Source: Trichopria drosophilae (Eukaryota; Arthropoda; Insecta; Hymenoptera; Diapriidae). From it: a DNA stretch of 64,000 nt. Position 1 is the stretch's first letter. Each line of letters begins with the position of its first letter. The DNA lies in NCBI GenBank assembly GCA_030407085.1, contig CM059586.1, forward strand, positions 34,211,501 through 34,275,500, read 5' to 3'. The notes under the pieces are model-generated. The model was not told the DNA's origin. It did not search any database and saw only the letters and a program-made list of their open reading frames with translations. Shown here piece by piece: positions 53,365-64,000 of this stretch. The position numbers and the translations under genes were made by a program.

Positions 53365-53812
53365 CCCAATAAACGACAAAGTACACGGAATCGATATTTT
53401 GCATTCTGTTTCTTTCTAGTGACGTATTGATTATTCGAGATTCTTATTTGAATTTATACTATTTTATACGACCTGTAATACCAGAATTGAATTCATTCTA
53501 TACCGTATTTAACGCATTACAAAAATTGACTTGTTGCGGCTTAGAATAACTTTAAATTCTGTTAATTTAATCGAAGAAATGATTATATCGTTTTCCGTAT
53601 TTCATAATTCTCAAATAAATGTTCTGTTTTAGAGTTTTGAGTTTAAATCATTCGATAATCCAAAGTAATCGTTTCTTTGAGGTTATGTGCGTTTATGTAT
53701 CGCGTATAATATCATATACACTCGCATTAGTAACTGAAAGATTGGGAAAGAAACAGACTTATTTCGTATTAAATCGTACACAGATTTTTCGTATACTTTT
53801 TCGCTTGTTGGG
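53365..53812. mobile_element. CCCAATAAACGA element, complete copy
   Basis: Left CCCAATAAACGACAAAGTAC and right, inverted, CCCAACAAGCGAAAAAGTAT. It is 448 bp, with the left 200 bp shared with 12325-12560. Non-coding. Confidence 0.65.
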
Positions 53813-54503
53813 AGGTCGCATTTCTGAGATCTTAATCAGCCTGAACTAAGCAATACAACTTGTACACTTGTGTTAACTGTTTTTCAACATAGTTTACATT
53901 GCATAAATGAGAATTTAATATGTAGTGCCCTGTAAATTGCAATGCAAACTTTTTTGATCCCCAAGTAACTTGCTCCAAAATGGATTTAACTCAACCAGGA
54001 AATTTTCTTCACGCTACAATTCTTATACAAAAGAATAAAATTTCATTGAAATAAGAATATTTACTTCGAATTATTTATTATTAATATAAATCTAATATCA
54101 TTTCATTTCATAGGAAATAAACAAAAACTAACGTTATATTTATGATTGTATAACGTTATTACCATCCAATAACACTGTAACATAAGCAACACAATTGTTT
54201 AATATGTTTTTCGAAATTGTCAATGATATTTTGTTAAAAAATGATATGTAAATTGCTTTAATAGGTCATAATGTTGCTATAAATCGCAGGTAAACAATGC
54301 ACACGTCGTTTATATTATTAACATCATTAATGTAGTGTTCACCCACAAGTGGCGCCACGTTATTTTTTGTACACATATGTATACATCGATTTTCGAAGAG
54401 TCGAATTGCGATATATGCAGTCGGGGCAAGTCGAAAGATGTCGAGGACAGAACAGCGGGAATATTTAAATTTTAAAAAATATAAAAATAGTCACATTAAC
54501 CTA

Positions 54504-55141
54504 TTAACCCTTTTAGTCACAGGCGGACAACAGTATCCCACCTAGATCCTATCGAATTTTTGAGGTTTATGAACAGATAGATATCGATTTTGATGCGGTT
54601 CTTTTTTGTTTTGTTCGTCGCTTTCCTAAAACTCCAAGTGTTAAAAAAAATGATATTGCAAAATTATTTAAAATAATTATTGTTAATAACAAATTAGTAT
54701 CAAAAAAAGGGATAATTTTCAAAAGAAATTCATGCCAGGAAGAACTAATCGCTATTATTAGTTGAAATTTGGTATGCCGGAGTTTTTGATGATTAGGAAT
54801 CCGGTGTCAGATTTTCAAAATTCAGAATGGCGGATCCAATATGGCCGACAAAAATTTTGAAAAATTATGATTTTTAAAAATATTTGGTATATAGGGGTTT
54901 TTGATGTCGCTGATTACGAATCCAAATATTTAAAAAAAAACGAAAAAAATACCAAAACCCCTATATACCAAATATTAGCCAAATTCATTATCTTTCTAAT
55001 TTTTGGTTGGCCATATTGGATCCGCCATTTAGAATTCCGAAAATCTGACACCGGATTCGTAACCAGCGACCTCTAAAACTCAAGTGTACAAAATTTCAAA
55101 AAAATGCCATGGCTGGACAAATTCGTGACTGAAAGGGTTAA
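54504..55141. mobile_element. TTAA-flanked piggyBac-type MITE, copy 5
   Basis: Left end TTAACCCTTTTAGTCACAGG; right end CGTGACTGAAAGGGTTAA. It is 638 bp, with CAGAATGGCGGATCCAATAT and GGCCATATTGGATCCGCCAT in opposite orientation. Its right TTAA is also the left TTAA of copy 6. Confidence 0.75.
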
Positions 55142-56196
55142 CCCTTTTCATGCCAAATGGCCATAATTTTTTCACGTTTTTCAAGTGAATATTTATCTGT
55201 GTAATGATAAGTAAAAAAATGTCAAAACATATTTTCTGACGTATTTTTATCTGCTTTTCAAATCTGCTATTAATTTTGTTCTATGAGGTTTGATCTTTTC
55301 AACATGGCAGCTAATTTACAAAAAACGTGATTTTTAAAATTTTGTTATTTGTTTAACGTACTGGCTAATAATGTTCCCGTTGTCGAATCGGTACAAGTCT
55401 CTGGATCCTGTGGAATAATCGTCATAAATAAAATTTAAGCGACGCAGAATGTCCAAATTCAAAATGGCTGATCCAATATGGCGGTTATTACACGCATTTT
55501 TAATATTTTTTCATTTTTTTGTATGTTTTTAGTCCCTGACGTTTACTTTTTGATTATTTTTGTTATGTTTATCTCAGTCCGATACCGATTATGCCAGAAA
55601 ATAGCAATTCAAAATGGCTGAAAATATTGTACTTTTATTATAATATAGATTTATTATGTATATCTTAGTTTGATATCGATTATGCAAGAAAATAACAATA
55701 CAAGATGGTATGGAATTAAAAATAGTGGAAGATATTCTATTTTTTTCATAATTGATATCAAACTGAGATAAATATAAGAAATCTAATGAAAAAGTAAATG
55801 TCATGTACTAAAAACATAAAATAAAATGAAAAAAAACGTAAAAAATACGTGTAAATGCCACCATATTGGATTGGCCATTTTGAATTTTGACATCCTGCGT
55901 TGCTTAAATGTTAGTTGTGGTTATTACTCCACACGATCCAGACGCTTGTATCGATCCAATAACGGGAAAACTATTAGCCACTACGGTAAACAAATAAAAA
56001 AAATAAAAACAAAATTTTTTTTGTAAATTAGCCGCCATTTTGAAAAAATCAAACGTCACTGAACAAAACTAGTACCAGATTTGAAAAGTACGTCAGAAAA
56101 TATGGTTTTGAAATTTGTTTGCTTATCATAACGCATATAAATCTTCACTTGAAAAACATGAAAAAAATTATGTCCGTTTGGCATGAAAAGCGTTAA
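55138..56196. mobile_element. TTAA-flanked piggyBac-type MITE, copy 6
   Basis: Left end TTAACCCTTTTCATGCCAAA; right end TTTGGCATGAAAAGCGTTAA, with one changed base in the AAAGGG block. The inverted ends are long, about 100 bp (TTTTTCAAGTGAA, TTATCTGTGTAATGATAAG), and inner inverted copies carry CAAAATGGCTGATCCAATAT. It is 1,059 bp without a transposase frame. Confidence 0.8.
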
Positions 56197-56498
56197 AACT
56201 GAAAACTGATTTTTCACCTTGAATTTGATTGTTTACTGCATTTACAAAAATGTATGTATGCTTTGAAAACCTATCATTTCCTATGTTTCTGATGTCGCTT
56301 TTTCGAATGCCGATGGAAAAATTTGGAAAAAACGTCATTTAACATCACTTTTTTAAACAAATCACGGATTCTCAGCTTTTTTTACCTTTCCGACATTCTT
56401 TAAACGGCCATAATTACTTATCAAATCGGGAAAATATTTTTTTTTCAAAATGTGAAGAAAAATAGAGGCTTTCAGACGATATATTCAGTTAATTCGTG

Positions 56499-56676
56499 CC
56501 CAGACAACAAACTAAAAAAGAGTTCAGAATGATTTCGAAATGTGCTCTAAAAGACGATGTCATTGTGAGATCTTTATGAACTCACGTTCAGAAAACCCTG
56601 AGAAAGTGTGACATCTGACTTCTTTTAGAGAACATTTCGAAATCATTCTGAATTCTTTTCTATTTTGATGTCTGGG
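56499..56676. mobile_element. 178-bp CCCAGACA MITE
   Basis: CCCAGACAACAAACTAAAAA, GAGTTCAGAATGATTTCGAA and TGTGCTCTAAAAG, mirrored by TTAGAGAACATTTCGAAATC, ATTCTGAATTC and TTTTGATGTCTGGG. Nearly the whole element is arm. Confidence 0.8.
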
Positions 56677-57214
56677 TAATTATTTAAATTATAAATATTA
56701 TATTGAATTTATTCAAAAAATAACTGTAACAAAAAAAGCCCAAACGGGATTTTCACGTATGACCCCACAATGTTTGTACGGATGTCCCCTTCAATTTAAA
56801 GGAGGAATCTAGTTGTTTTTATATAATTGTTTAATAAAAAAGTTTAAAAAATTTTGATAACGTTTTGTCAAAACGAAGACCCAGATTTGATATAAATGAA
56901 TCGTGTAAGAACAATATACTGATTAATAAAATTCAAAGGACGATGTTCTTTGCGAAAATGTTATGGCACAAGATTTTGAGGGATTAATTACTATCAATAT
57001 GAATGACCAAAGACCAAGTAAATCAATGACTCTTTGTAATTTAGAAGAATCTAGAATCAGAAGTAAAATAGAAGAATGGGCAGTTAATTTCCTGTAAAAT
57101 ATTAATATTATCAGCATAAAGTGAGCAAGACGGAGCACGAAATGTCGGGAGGAACATCATTGATGAAAATGAAAAACGCACAGAATTAGATCCCTGAAAT
57201 AACCCAATAAACAT

Positions 57215-57415
57215 TTTCAAGAGTGCGTGTCTAAAAGGTATCTTTTGGAATTTTCGTGAGGGATATTTTGCAAAAGATATCTAGAAGACATCTAAATGAT
57301 ATATTTTTTGAAAATATCTTGCCGAATATAAATTTTAGATAACTATTCAAAAATATCTTGAGAAAAGACATCTGAATGACGTATTTTGCAAAGATATCTT
57401 AATGATCTTTATGAA
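57215..57415. repeat. AAGATATCTT-type short repeats
   Basis: Irregular array of AAGATATCTAGAAGACATC, AAAATATCTTG and AGATATCTTAATGATC within the LINE relic. It starts CCCAATAAACATTTTCAAG, suggesting another small palindromic insertion. Confidence 0.4.
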
Positions 57416-57577
57416 TTGCCGATGTTGTGAATGCACACAAATTTCACCTTCTCTATGTTTTGCACGTGACATTTATGTATTTTTTCTGTTTTTTTATAAC
57501 ATTATACTATACTTACCTTATTTTCTGAGAATGATTAATTATTTTGGGGCCTTTTCTTTCTTCTACATGTATACTTA

Positions 57578-57790
57578 CCCAGACAGCAAAATAAAAAAAG
57601 AGTTCAGAATTATTTCGAAATGTGCTCTAAAAGACGTCATATGTAAATCATTCTGAAGGTTTTCGAAACATGATGTCATTAAGAGATTTTTATGAATTTA
57701 TGTTCAGAAAATCCCCAAAAGGTGGGACATCTGACTTCTTACAGAGCCCATTTCGAAATCATTCTGAACTCTTTTCTGTTTTATTGTCTG
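57578..57790. mobile_element. CCCAGACAGCAAA MITE
   Basis: Left CCCAGACAGCAAAATAAAAA and AGAGTTCAGAATTATTTCG; right CATTTCGAAATCATTCTGAA and TTTTCTGTTTTATTGTCTG. Same family as 56499-56676. Its last bases are replaced by the start of the next MITE. Confidence 0.75.
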
Positions 57791-57991
57791 CATTCTAAAT
57801 TACTTAAAGTGAAAATTGAGTCACTCACTGCTAAAGGTGACTTTTTCACTTTTTCTTAAGTGAAATTTCACTGTATTAGAGTGGCACATTTCTATCTACT
57901 TTTAATAAAGTGAGATTTCTACTTCAAAGCTGGTGAAGAAGTCACTTTTAGCAGAAAGTGGCTCAATTTTCACTTTAAGAAATTTAGAGTG
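57791..57991. mobile_element. CACTCTAAATTTCTTAAAGTG MITE
   Basis: Left end CATTCTAAATTACTTAAAGT and inverted right end ACACTCTAAATTTCTTAAAG; inner mirrored words GAGTCACT, GCTAAAGGTGACTT / AAGTCACTTTTAGC. Its outer bases match the 15438 element. Confidence 0.7.
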
Positions 57992-58317
57992 TGTATACAA
58001 CGTATAGCAGTGTTTATGGCATTAACGTACTGAGAGGGAGACCCTGGTTCGATGTATCTTTAGGACATCTTTTTGCTTATTGGTAAGCCATAGAAAATTA
58101 GACGGGACTGGATAAAGAATAATTGATCCGGACCATATTTGTGAAGGAGAAGAACATGGGTTATGAGGTCAAATGCTTTCAGGTCAAAAATGCCAAAAAA
58201 AGATCTACGTAGTTTATGGATGGCTTCTTAATGGTTTGAGAGGTTGGTCAGTAATCATCACCGCAGTTCAGCTAAGTATGATAGTGATTGGTAAAAGTGA
58301 TAATTATTATTATTTGT

Positions 58318-59215
58318 CCGCGTATGCCCTTTCGATTGGGGTGGTCAAAATTGCATTTAAAATGCGTCAAAAACCAATATTGCGAATTTTGAATAACAAA
58401 CGAATAAAATTGCGTGCGTTTAGATTTTTGTGACTTCTTTTTTGCATCAATAAAGGGGCGAGATCGATGCCTATTCGCAACCAAAAGTGCATAAAATCTA
58501 TTAACTTCAACTAGAACATTTTTTCCCCTAATCAACCTAACGTCTTCAAAACGTCAATATGTCGAAAGAAAAACCTTATTTTATCAATTATGAATATTAT
58601 TTATGAAATTCGTATCTCTAGTGGTATAATAGTATAGTTTTGTTTAAATGATATAATTATATATAAATCAAGTATTTTACTTTCTTAATCGCTTTAAATT
58701 AAAATTTGTCAAAAATCAGATTCTTGGTATTACGGTTCTTTTAGTACATTAAAATAACATTATAAAGCTTAATTAAATTATTGGGTTGTTGATGTTAACC
58801 ACTAAATATGAAAAAAGTGTGCTATAATCTGTTTGTGCATTATTGTCGCAAACAAAACTTTTCATTTCTTCGCGATATTAAACATTCAAGATGGCGGATC
58901 CAGTATGGTATATCGAAATTTTAAAAAATGCTTCAAAATCGCAAGAAAATTGACTACGTTCATAATTTATTAAATAAGGTTCATTTTTTTGGAAAAGGTT
59001 AATTCACAGCAAAAAAAAATCTAGTTAATTTATTCATAGATTTTGTGCACTTTTGGTTGCGAATAGGCATTAATTCCACAACTTCAGTGATGCAAAAAAA
59101 AACATAAAAAATGAAACACAAAATTTTCTTCATTTTTTATTTAAAATGCGCCAGATCGGTTATTGAAGCAATTTAAATGTAATTTCGATCACGCCAATCG
59201 AAAGAGCATACTTGA
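58318..59215. mobile_element. Foldback element with ~190-bp arms
   Basis: The left arm (TATGCCCTTTCGATTGGGGT, GATGCCTATTCGCAACCAAA, GTGCATAAAATCTATTAACT) recurs inverted at 59025-59215 (GTTGCGAATAGGCATTAA, TCACGCCAATCGAAAGAGCA). The centre includes CAAGATGGCGGATCCAGTAT, a unit of the dispersed repeat. Two opposed frames of about 87 codons over the left arm are not credible genes. Confidence 0.6.
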
Positions 59216-59219
59216 AAAT

Positions 59220-60875
59220 ATTAAGGTTAATTACATTCATGTCAATATTAATTTTATTCTCTGTTAAGAATGAAGTTGGAAAGCCAACTAAAAAAATGTG
59301 AATCTCCCGGACTTAATTGAGGAACCAACTTTTCTCTTCAGCTCCTATAGTCAAGGTATATTCAACGCTTGCCACTCTATCATTACAATACCTTTAAGGA
59401 ATGCAGGATGCTATTTCAAATAAATAGTAAAAATAAACATTTTTTAGAATAATTTTTATTTTATTTGTCAAAATGCTATTCTACAAATATTACAATTAAC
59501 AATATGAAAAAATTGTGTTAAAGGGCTTCCGCCCATTAAATAGTAAATAAAAAAAAAATGTGTGATCTCGGGTTTATCCATGTTCAATATTTGTGTATGC
59601 TACAAATGATTGTTTATGCAGTGCAGTAATGTATGCTTCGCGGCATTGTAATTTTTTCGTTATATAGTACTATTCGTTGGTTGATCCAATCGACATACTT
59701 ATATCCAGATCAGAATGGATTTGGACTACATGGAGTACGGAATTTAATTAAAAAATGAATTGTAGAAAACAAAATTTTCTATTTTTCTAAACGTCAGCTA
59801 TAATAACACCGTACCATAAAAAAAACTTATGTCATGTGCAAGAAACGCAACTAGGTTCCTCTTATTATAGATTTTAGATTTTAGGTTTTAGGCCGTTGTA
59901 CTGTAAGAAAAAAAAATTTAAGCTGTAAAAGGGAAAATAGGTTGTTTTTATAGATTTTGGGACGATGAATCTGAGTTTGGTGACAGAATTGGTCCTATAA
60001 GTCTGAAGTTTTTTAAATCTGAAGTTAATACTGCGACAAATTTTTTTTCCGAGAAACTTGACAAATCTTGCAAAAGAAAAAAGTTCAACTATACAATGGA
60101 CCAAGACTAGGTAATTCATATGGATTTTTTTAAAAATACTTATCATTCAAATAGAGATATATCAAATTGAGTCACATTCTTCCCTGTTTTAATTAAGAAA
60201 CGTCTGTGTTGAAATGGTTATTCAAAAACAGTCAAATTTCTTATGTTTCGTGTATCATCGATCAAAAAGAAGGATGCAAAATGTTTCTGCAGGCATAAGT
60301 AGGGTTAGTGCTGATAGTATTCCTTTCTACTGAAATATTTCTATATAAAAAAAAAGATTTAAATGAAAAAGCCTATTTAATTAATAATTGAAAATTCCGA
60401 CATTATTAAAAAAATATTAATATCTACCAAAAAAACTGAACCATTACATTGGGCACATTAACTGTCGCAGTAAGATAAACGATTTATCGACAAATCAACA
60501 GGTAAAAAGAGGACTTTTTTAACAAATTGTGAAAAATTAATATTTGAAGTGTTTTTTTCTTATGCTATCGTCAGATTAAGAAAAAGCAAACCTTGAAAAC
60601 AACCCAAAGATTTGTCCAAGTTGCGTATTAACCGGTTAAAACGAAATTTCCTTAAAAAATGGCGTTACATTTCTAATATTGTTTAAATAGTTTTGGTATG
60701 TATCGGTCATTAGTTATTTTCAGTAAATATTAAAGATGGGAGAACAAGTTTAATTAAAATGAAAAAAATATAGAATAACAAAGGAATTAAAAGAAACGTG
60801 TATGTTTAAGGGTAAAAAAAAGAGAAAAAAAAATTTAACTTATGTCACTACGTTAAACTGTTATATTATAGTTCA
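59220..60875. other. No gene recognised
   Basis: AT-rich sequence with short frames lacking motifs. No clear inverted repeats. Confidence 0.35.
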
Positions 60876-60884
60876 ATTACACTT

Positions 60885-61165
60885 TAGAGATAGTTGACCA
60901 CGATTTTCAACGTAGTGAAATCACTCTTTCGCAGTAGTAAAATTACTACGCTCAGGGAGGGTCTTGTAGATTACCTACTCTGAACGGAGTCATTTTACAA
61001 TTTTGTTGTAAAATTACTACGATAATGGTAAAATTCCTATTGGAATTGTAATTTTACACCGCTCAGAGTTGTAAAATTTCTGGTGGACTAGTGATTTTAC
61101 ACTACTTCTAGGATAATCATACTGTCATTTTACAATTCTGTAAGTAATTTCACAGCATTGTAATT
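60885..61165. repeat. GTAAAATTACTAC-rich region, probably an old palindromic element
   Basis: Repeated AGTAGTAAAATTACTACG, GTTGTAAAATTACTACG and GTAATTTTACACCGCTCAGA words in both orientations around CTACTCTGAACGGAGTC. Ends could not be fixed. Confidence 0.4.
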
Positions 61166-61169
61166 TAAA

Positions 61170-62040
61170 GGGCCACTCGTTTAAAAAAATGACCTTTCGA
61201 ACTGGTACACTTTACTATTTATTTAAAATGGTTCGCTAACAATTGCTCCTGGTAATTCACATCTCAGACATTATCTAAGCAATTTCTTCCATACTGATAT
61301 TCATATTTAAATAATGATGTTGACTTTCAGGTTTTTAGTAGTGATTTCAATTCTTAGGTCTATAATAGTGATATTCATAGTAAATCGCCTTCACCCCATT
61401 TATTCTCACTCATTTCATGAAATATTATATACTAAAGGTATGTGTGGAAATATCTTCTCTACTTATGTGATTTCCGAACTCGCTGTTATTTATTGAGTAA
61501 TCAGCTTAAAATTGACCGGTGTACGTTTTTTTCTCTTATTTTATATATTATTGATGAAGAAAAATCATACAAGAAAGCTATGCTATTACATTTTTTAAGT
61601 CAAGAGTTATCAGTTGTAAACTTATTTTATTTTCTGTGCTGTTGTACGCTTTAACTTTTTAAGCAAATAAGTATGCACAAAAATGAGTGGCGCAGATTTT
61701 TGCTTACCTGTTATAGGTGTACGAACATAAAAGAGTAAGTTTAGATAGCGTGCATTAAAAATTTATTTTTATTTATTTCTGAAGTGAAATATTAAAAGTT
61801 CTAGGGATATGCCCATATATAAAACGGTCGAAAAATAATATATTGATTTAAAATGAGTTACATTTCTAAGAAAGAAATGTTTTCTTTCATCGTATTTTCC
61901 CATGTTTTCTCACATGTGTTAAGAAGCATAGGTGGAAATTAAGGTTGCAATCGAACTCGTTTTTCTTGATATCTGCTAGTACGGTTACCAGATCCCACGG
62001 AACGGTCAAATCTCCCGGAATCACCCTATTGTAGTTTATA
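61170..62040. other. No gene recognised
   Basis: AT-rich sequence with two overlapping plus frames of 60-70 codons rich in Phe, Ile and Leu but without motifs. Confidence 0.35.
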
Positions 62041-62149
62041 TTATTCGCGCCCTTTATCTTTCATTATCCATACAAAATGGAAATTTCGTGGCGTTGTAAT
62101 CTGCAACGTCCGATATTCCCCTTCGTATCATTCCGGACCACGGGAAAAA

Positions 62150-62650
62150 TCGTTTATACGTATCGCAGGACATCGGTGTGAAAGGAGGGTGTCAACAAGT
62201 AGAAAATCTGAACGAGTTGCGGGTAAACGTTTCCCGAAAAAAAAAACATACATACATAAAACGAGAAAGATCGGGGATCGACGTAGACTGCATTTTAGAC
62301 TGTTAAAGGAAAGAACGACAGAAAGGAACCCTTTGAAGAGTCGGGTGCATTAAGTACGCGATGCAACGAGTGCATATATGACGGGGTATGCGCCACCCCA
62401 CTCTGCACAACCTCGCAAAACCAGTGTGCGAATAAATTCACCGGTGCATTGTTCCCCGACATTTTCCTCCGTACTCTGTCCACCCTTAGAATCATTTGCA
62501 ATTGTTCGATTTCTTTTACAATCGTTGAACGAGGATTCACCGGTGGGGCACCCGGTCTCCCTTTCTTTCGCTTGCACTTTCGCCCAAACAGTTGCTTTCG
62601 ACTGTGTATGACCTTTTCCTTCATACTCTATATGCTACTTTTGTATTTTA
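62150..62650. other. GC-richer block of unknown nature
   Basis: About 500 bp with noticeably more GC and CpG than the flanks, containing no repeat found elsewhere in the window. Open frames exist on both strands; the longest (minus, 62295-62624, 109 codons) starts MKEKVIHSRKQLFGRKCKRK and has no motif I recognise. It may be a promoter with first exon of a gene outside the window, or a retained unique sequence. Confidence 0.3.
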
Positions 62651-63227
62651 GTTCTTAGCATTGCTGCAATTACTCAGTGACGTCGAATTACAAATCATAG
62701 GAATCTTTTACTGTCTGCTGTTCTTATTAAATTTGACTCCTTTTAACTAAGTGCATAATAGTGCAATTCCTTAGAAGGAGACAAATATGTTCAGGCTCAG
62801 ATTGCACTGTATGAAATGTTTCTTAAAAAAAAATACCAATAAAATTATTTCTTTATATGAGGAATTCAATGGAAATTAGCAACAACATTGTTGTTTAATA
62901 TTTCAATTAATTTAATGAATGTTACCAGCTTTTTTAGAGGAAACAACAATTTTTCGTTGAAATCTTTCATTTAGTTATATTTCGTTCAAATCAAATATTA
63001 TTTCTTAATATTTTATGACATTTTATTCATATGAGAAAAATTCATATTTTGATGCATCTATTTTGTGTTCTGTCCATGCAGGACTCCAATTTTAAAAAAA
63101 ATTTCTCTGCATATTTTTCAATTCTTTCATTAGTGTGTCATAAGCCGTAATATTTAATTTAATATGTTAAATACCGACCCTTGTTACATCGTTTCATTAT
63201 TTCAATTCTTTCATTTCTATGGATAAT

Positions 63228-63430
63228 TTGGGTGCACCTCAAAAACCCGACAAATCATTTCAAAACCAGACACTTAAAACGACATACATTCAAAAACCAA
63301 ACATTTTAAAAAACAGATTTTCAAAATATGTGTGCATTTAGAAATGTCTGGTTTTTGAATGTATGTTTTTGAAATGTCTGGTTTTTGAATATTGGGGTTT
63401 TTAAGTGTCTGTTTTTTATCTGTTGTCAAA
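63228..63430. mobile_element. GGGTGCACCTCAAAAAC element, copy 2
   Basis: Starts GGGTGCACCTCAAAAACCCG, then AAACCAGACACTTAAAACG units, and reverses into GTCTGGTTTTTGAATGTATG units. Same structure as 25345-25628. Confidence 0.6.
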
Positions 63431-63639
63431 TTTATTCCAAAGTTCCCAAAAACATACCAAAACCAATTTTCTTTGATATCAAACGTTTGAATGTTTGGTT
63501 TGTCCAACTGGCTCGTTGAGAACATTTCATTTCTGATCCATCTTCTAATACTTCGTATGATAATGTCAATTTCTACCTAGGCTTTATTAAACTCATCCGG
63601 ATCAGTCTTTTTGTATTTTCTGAGTTTAGTGATGGACTA

Positions 63640-63850
63640 ATATACAGGAATGGCTATTATATATCACTGATTATTTGAGGTTGTTAATTACGAATACGAA
63701 ACCGGATTTTCGAAAGGCAAAATGACGGTTTCAGTATGGTGTCATATAGATTAGAAAAAGTAACAATTTAAAGGAAATCGCTTATCCGATGGTTTTCGCA
63801 GTCGCTGATTAGGAATTCGTTGACGGATTTACGAAATTCACAATGGCAAT
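63640..63850. repeat. Decayed units of the AAATGGCGGAT repeat
   Basis: GTTGTTAATTACGAATACGA, GGCAAAATGACGG, GTCGCTGATTAGGAATTCG and TTCACAATGGCAATA; two direct units with substitutions, no ends visible. Confidence 0.4.
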
Positions 63851-63926
63851 AATCAGGATGTGAAAAGTAATGAAACAATTTATAATATTCGTGTTTTTAA
63901 GTTTTGTTCATAATGTTAAATTATCG

Positions 63927-64000
63927 GGTGCACCTCAAACCCCCAACAAATAAACAGACAGACCCTTAAAATCCCCGATATTCAAAAACCAGACATTTAA
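63927..64000. mobile_element. GGGTGCACCTCAAAC element, copy 3, cut by window end
   Basis: GGGTGCACCTCAAACCCCCA followed by CAGACAGACCCTTAAAA and CAAAAACCAGACATTTAA. Only the left part is inside. Confidence 0.55.

Larger units (their letters stand above)
56880..58185 (-). pseudogene. LINE RT fragment broken by MITE insertions
   Basis: Block A DLKAFDLITHVLLLHKYG lies at about 58180-58120. After the two MITEs come QGSNSV and FIFINDVPPDISCSVLL, and in another frame LYADNINI (catalytic block with the last D changed to N) at about 57200-57095, then LGLWSFILIVINPSKSCAI. The changed catalytic residue and frame breaks show it is dead. Confidence 0.6.

Noticed and set aside
58005..58070. tRNA-like sequence (TAGCAGTG...CCCTGGTTCGATG)
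   Set aside because: The B-box-like stretch lies in the reverse complement of a LINE RT frame (block A region) and no acceptor or anticodon stems can be drawn.

Overview
The window is AT-rich animal nuclear DNA, most probably from an insect. The one gene I can assemble confidently is a minus-strand orthologue of the Hippo/MST1/2 kinase. It has GT-AG introns in every phase. Its C-terminal linker has the insect-like spacing of threonine-methionine motifs. I lean towards Hymenoptera from the linker sequence, but that is an impression and was not tested.

Layout. From 1 to about 16.8 kb there is no convincing host gene. The stretch is a mosaic of palindromic (foldback or MITE-type) elements, a GA microsatellite, a 28-bp minisatellite inside an inverted-repeat element, and a degraded R1-clade LINE ORF1. 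At 16.8-22.3 kb lie two minus-strand exon candidates: a 3'-terminal exon with a polyadenylation signal (16863-16952), and an exon carrying a decayed SWIM-like zinc finger (21392-21662). The hippo gene runs from 48279 (start codon) to 22675 (stop) in ten coding exons that join without frame errors into 517 codons. Nine of the ten exons lie in 43.1-48.3 kb. The last exon, encoding the SARAH dimerisation domain, lies alone 20.3 kb away.

Hippo intron 9 (22834-43130) is a transposon graveyard. It holds LINE reverse-transcriptase fragments in both orientations, an RNase H remnant, two 3' ends of Penelope-like elements with GIY-YIG domains and hammerhead-like motifs, and three TTAA-flanked piggyBac-type MITEs. 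Intron 4 (44273-47572) contains a TA-flanked pogo-like MITE and a second terminal-inverted-repeat element that has swallowed two opposed LINE fragments.

From 48.4 to 64 kb there is again no firm gene. A possible divergent first exon begins 124 bp upstream of the hippo start. Beyond it lie a duplicated segment with a paralogous empty site, three more TTAA-flanked MITEs (two sharing one TTAA), several nested palindromes, a broken LINE, and an unexplained GC-richer block at 62.1-62.65 kb.

The strongest unusual themes are four. (1) A family of TTAA-flanked elements carries many copies of an AAATGGCGGAT motif resembling YY1/Pho binding sites. (2) A repeat carries clustered TCAAGGTCA nuclear-receptor half-sites. 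(3) Penelope-like 3' ends carry a hammerhead-like core. (4) A foldback element has a centre that is a 28-bp minisatellite with a 252-bp higher-order period. All motif functions are inferences. No database search was possible.
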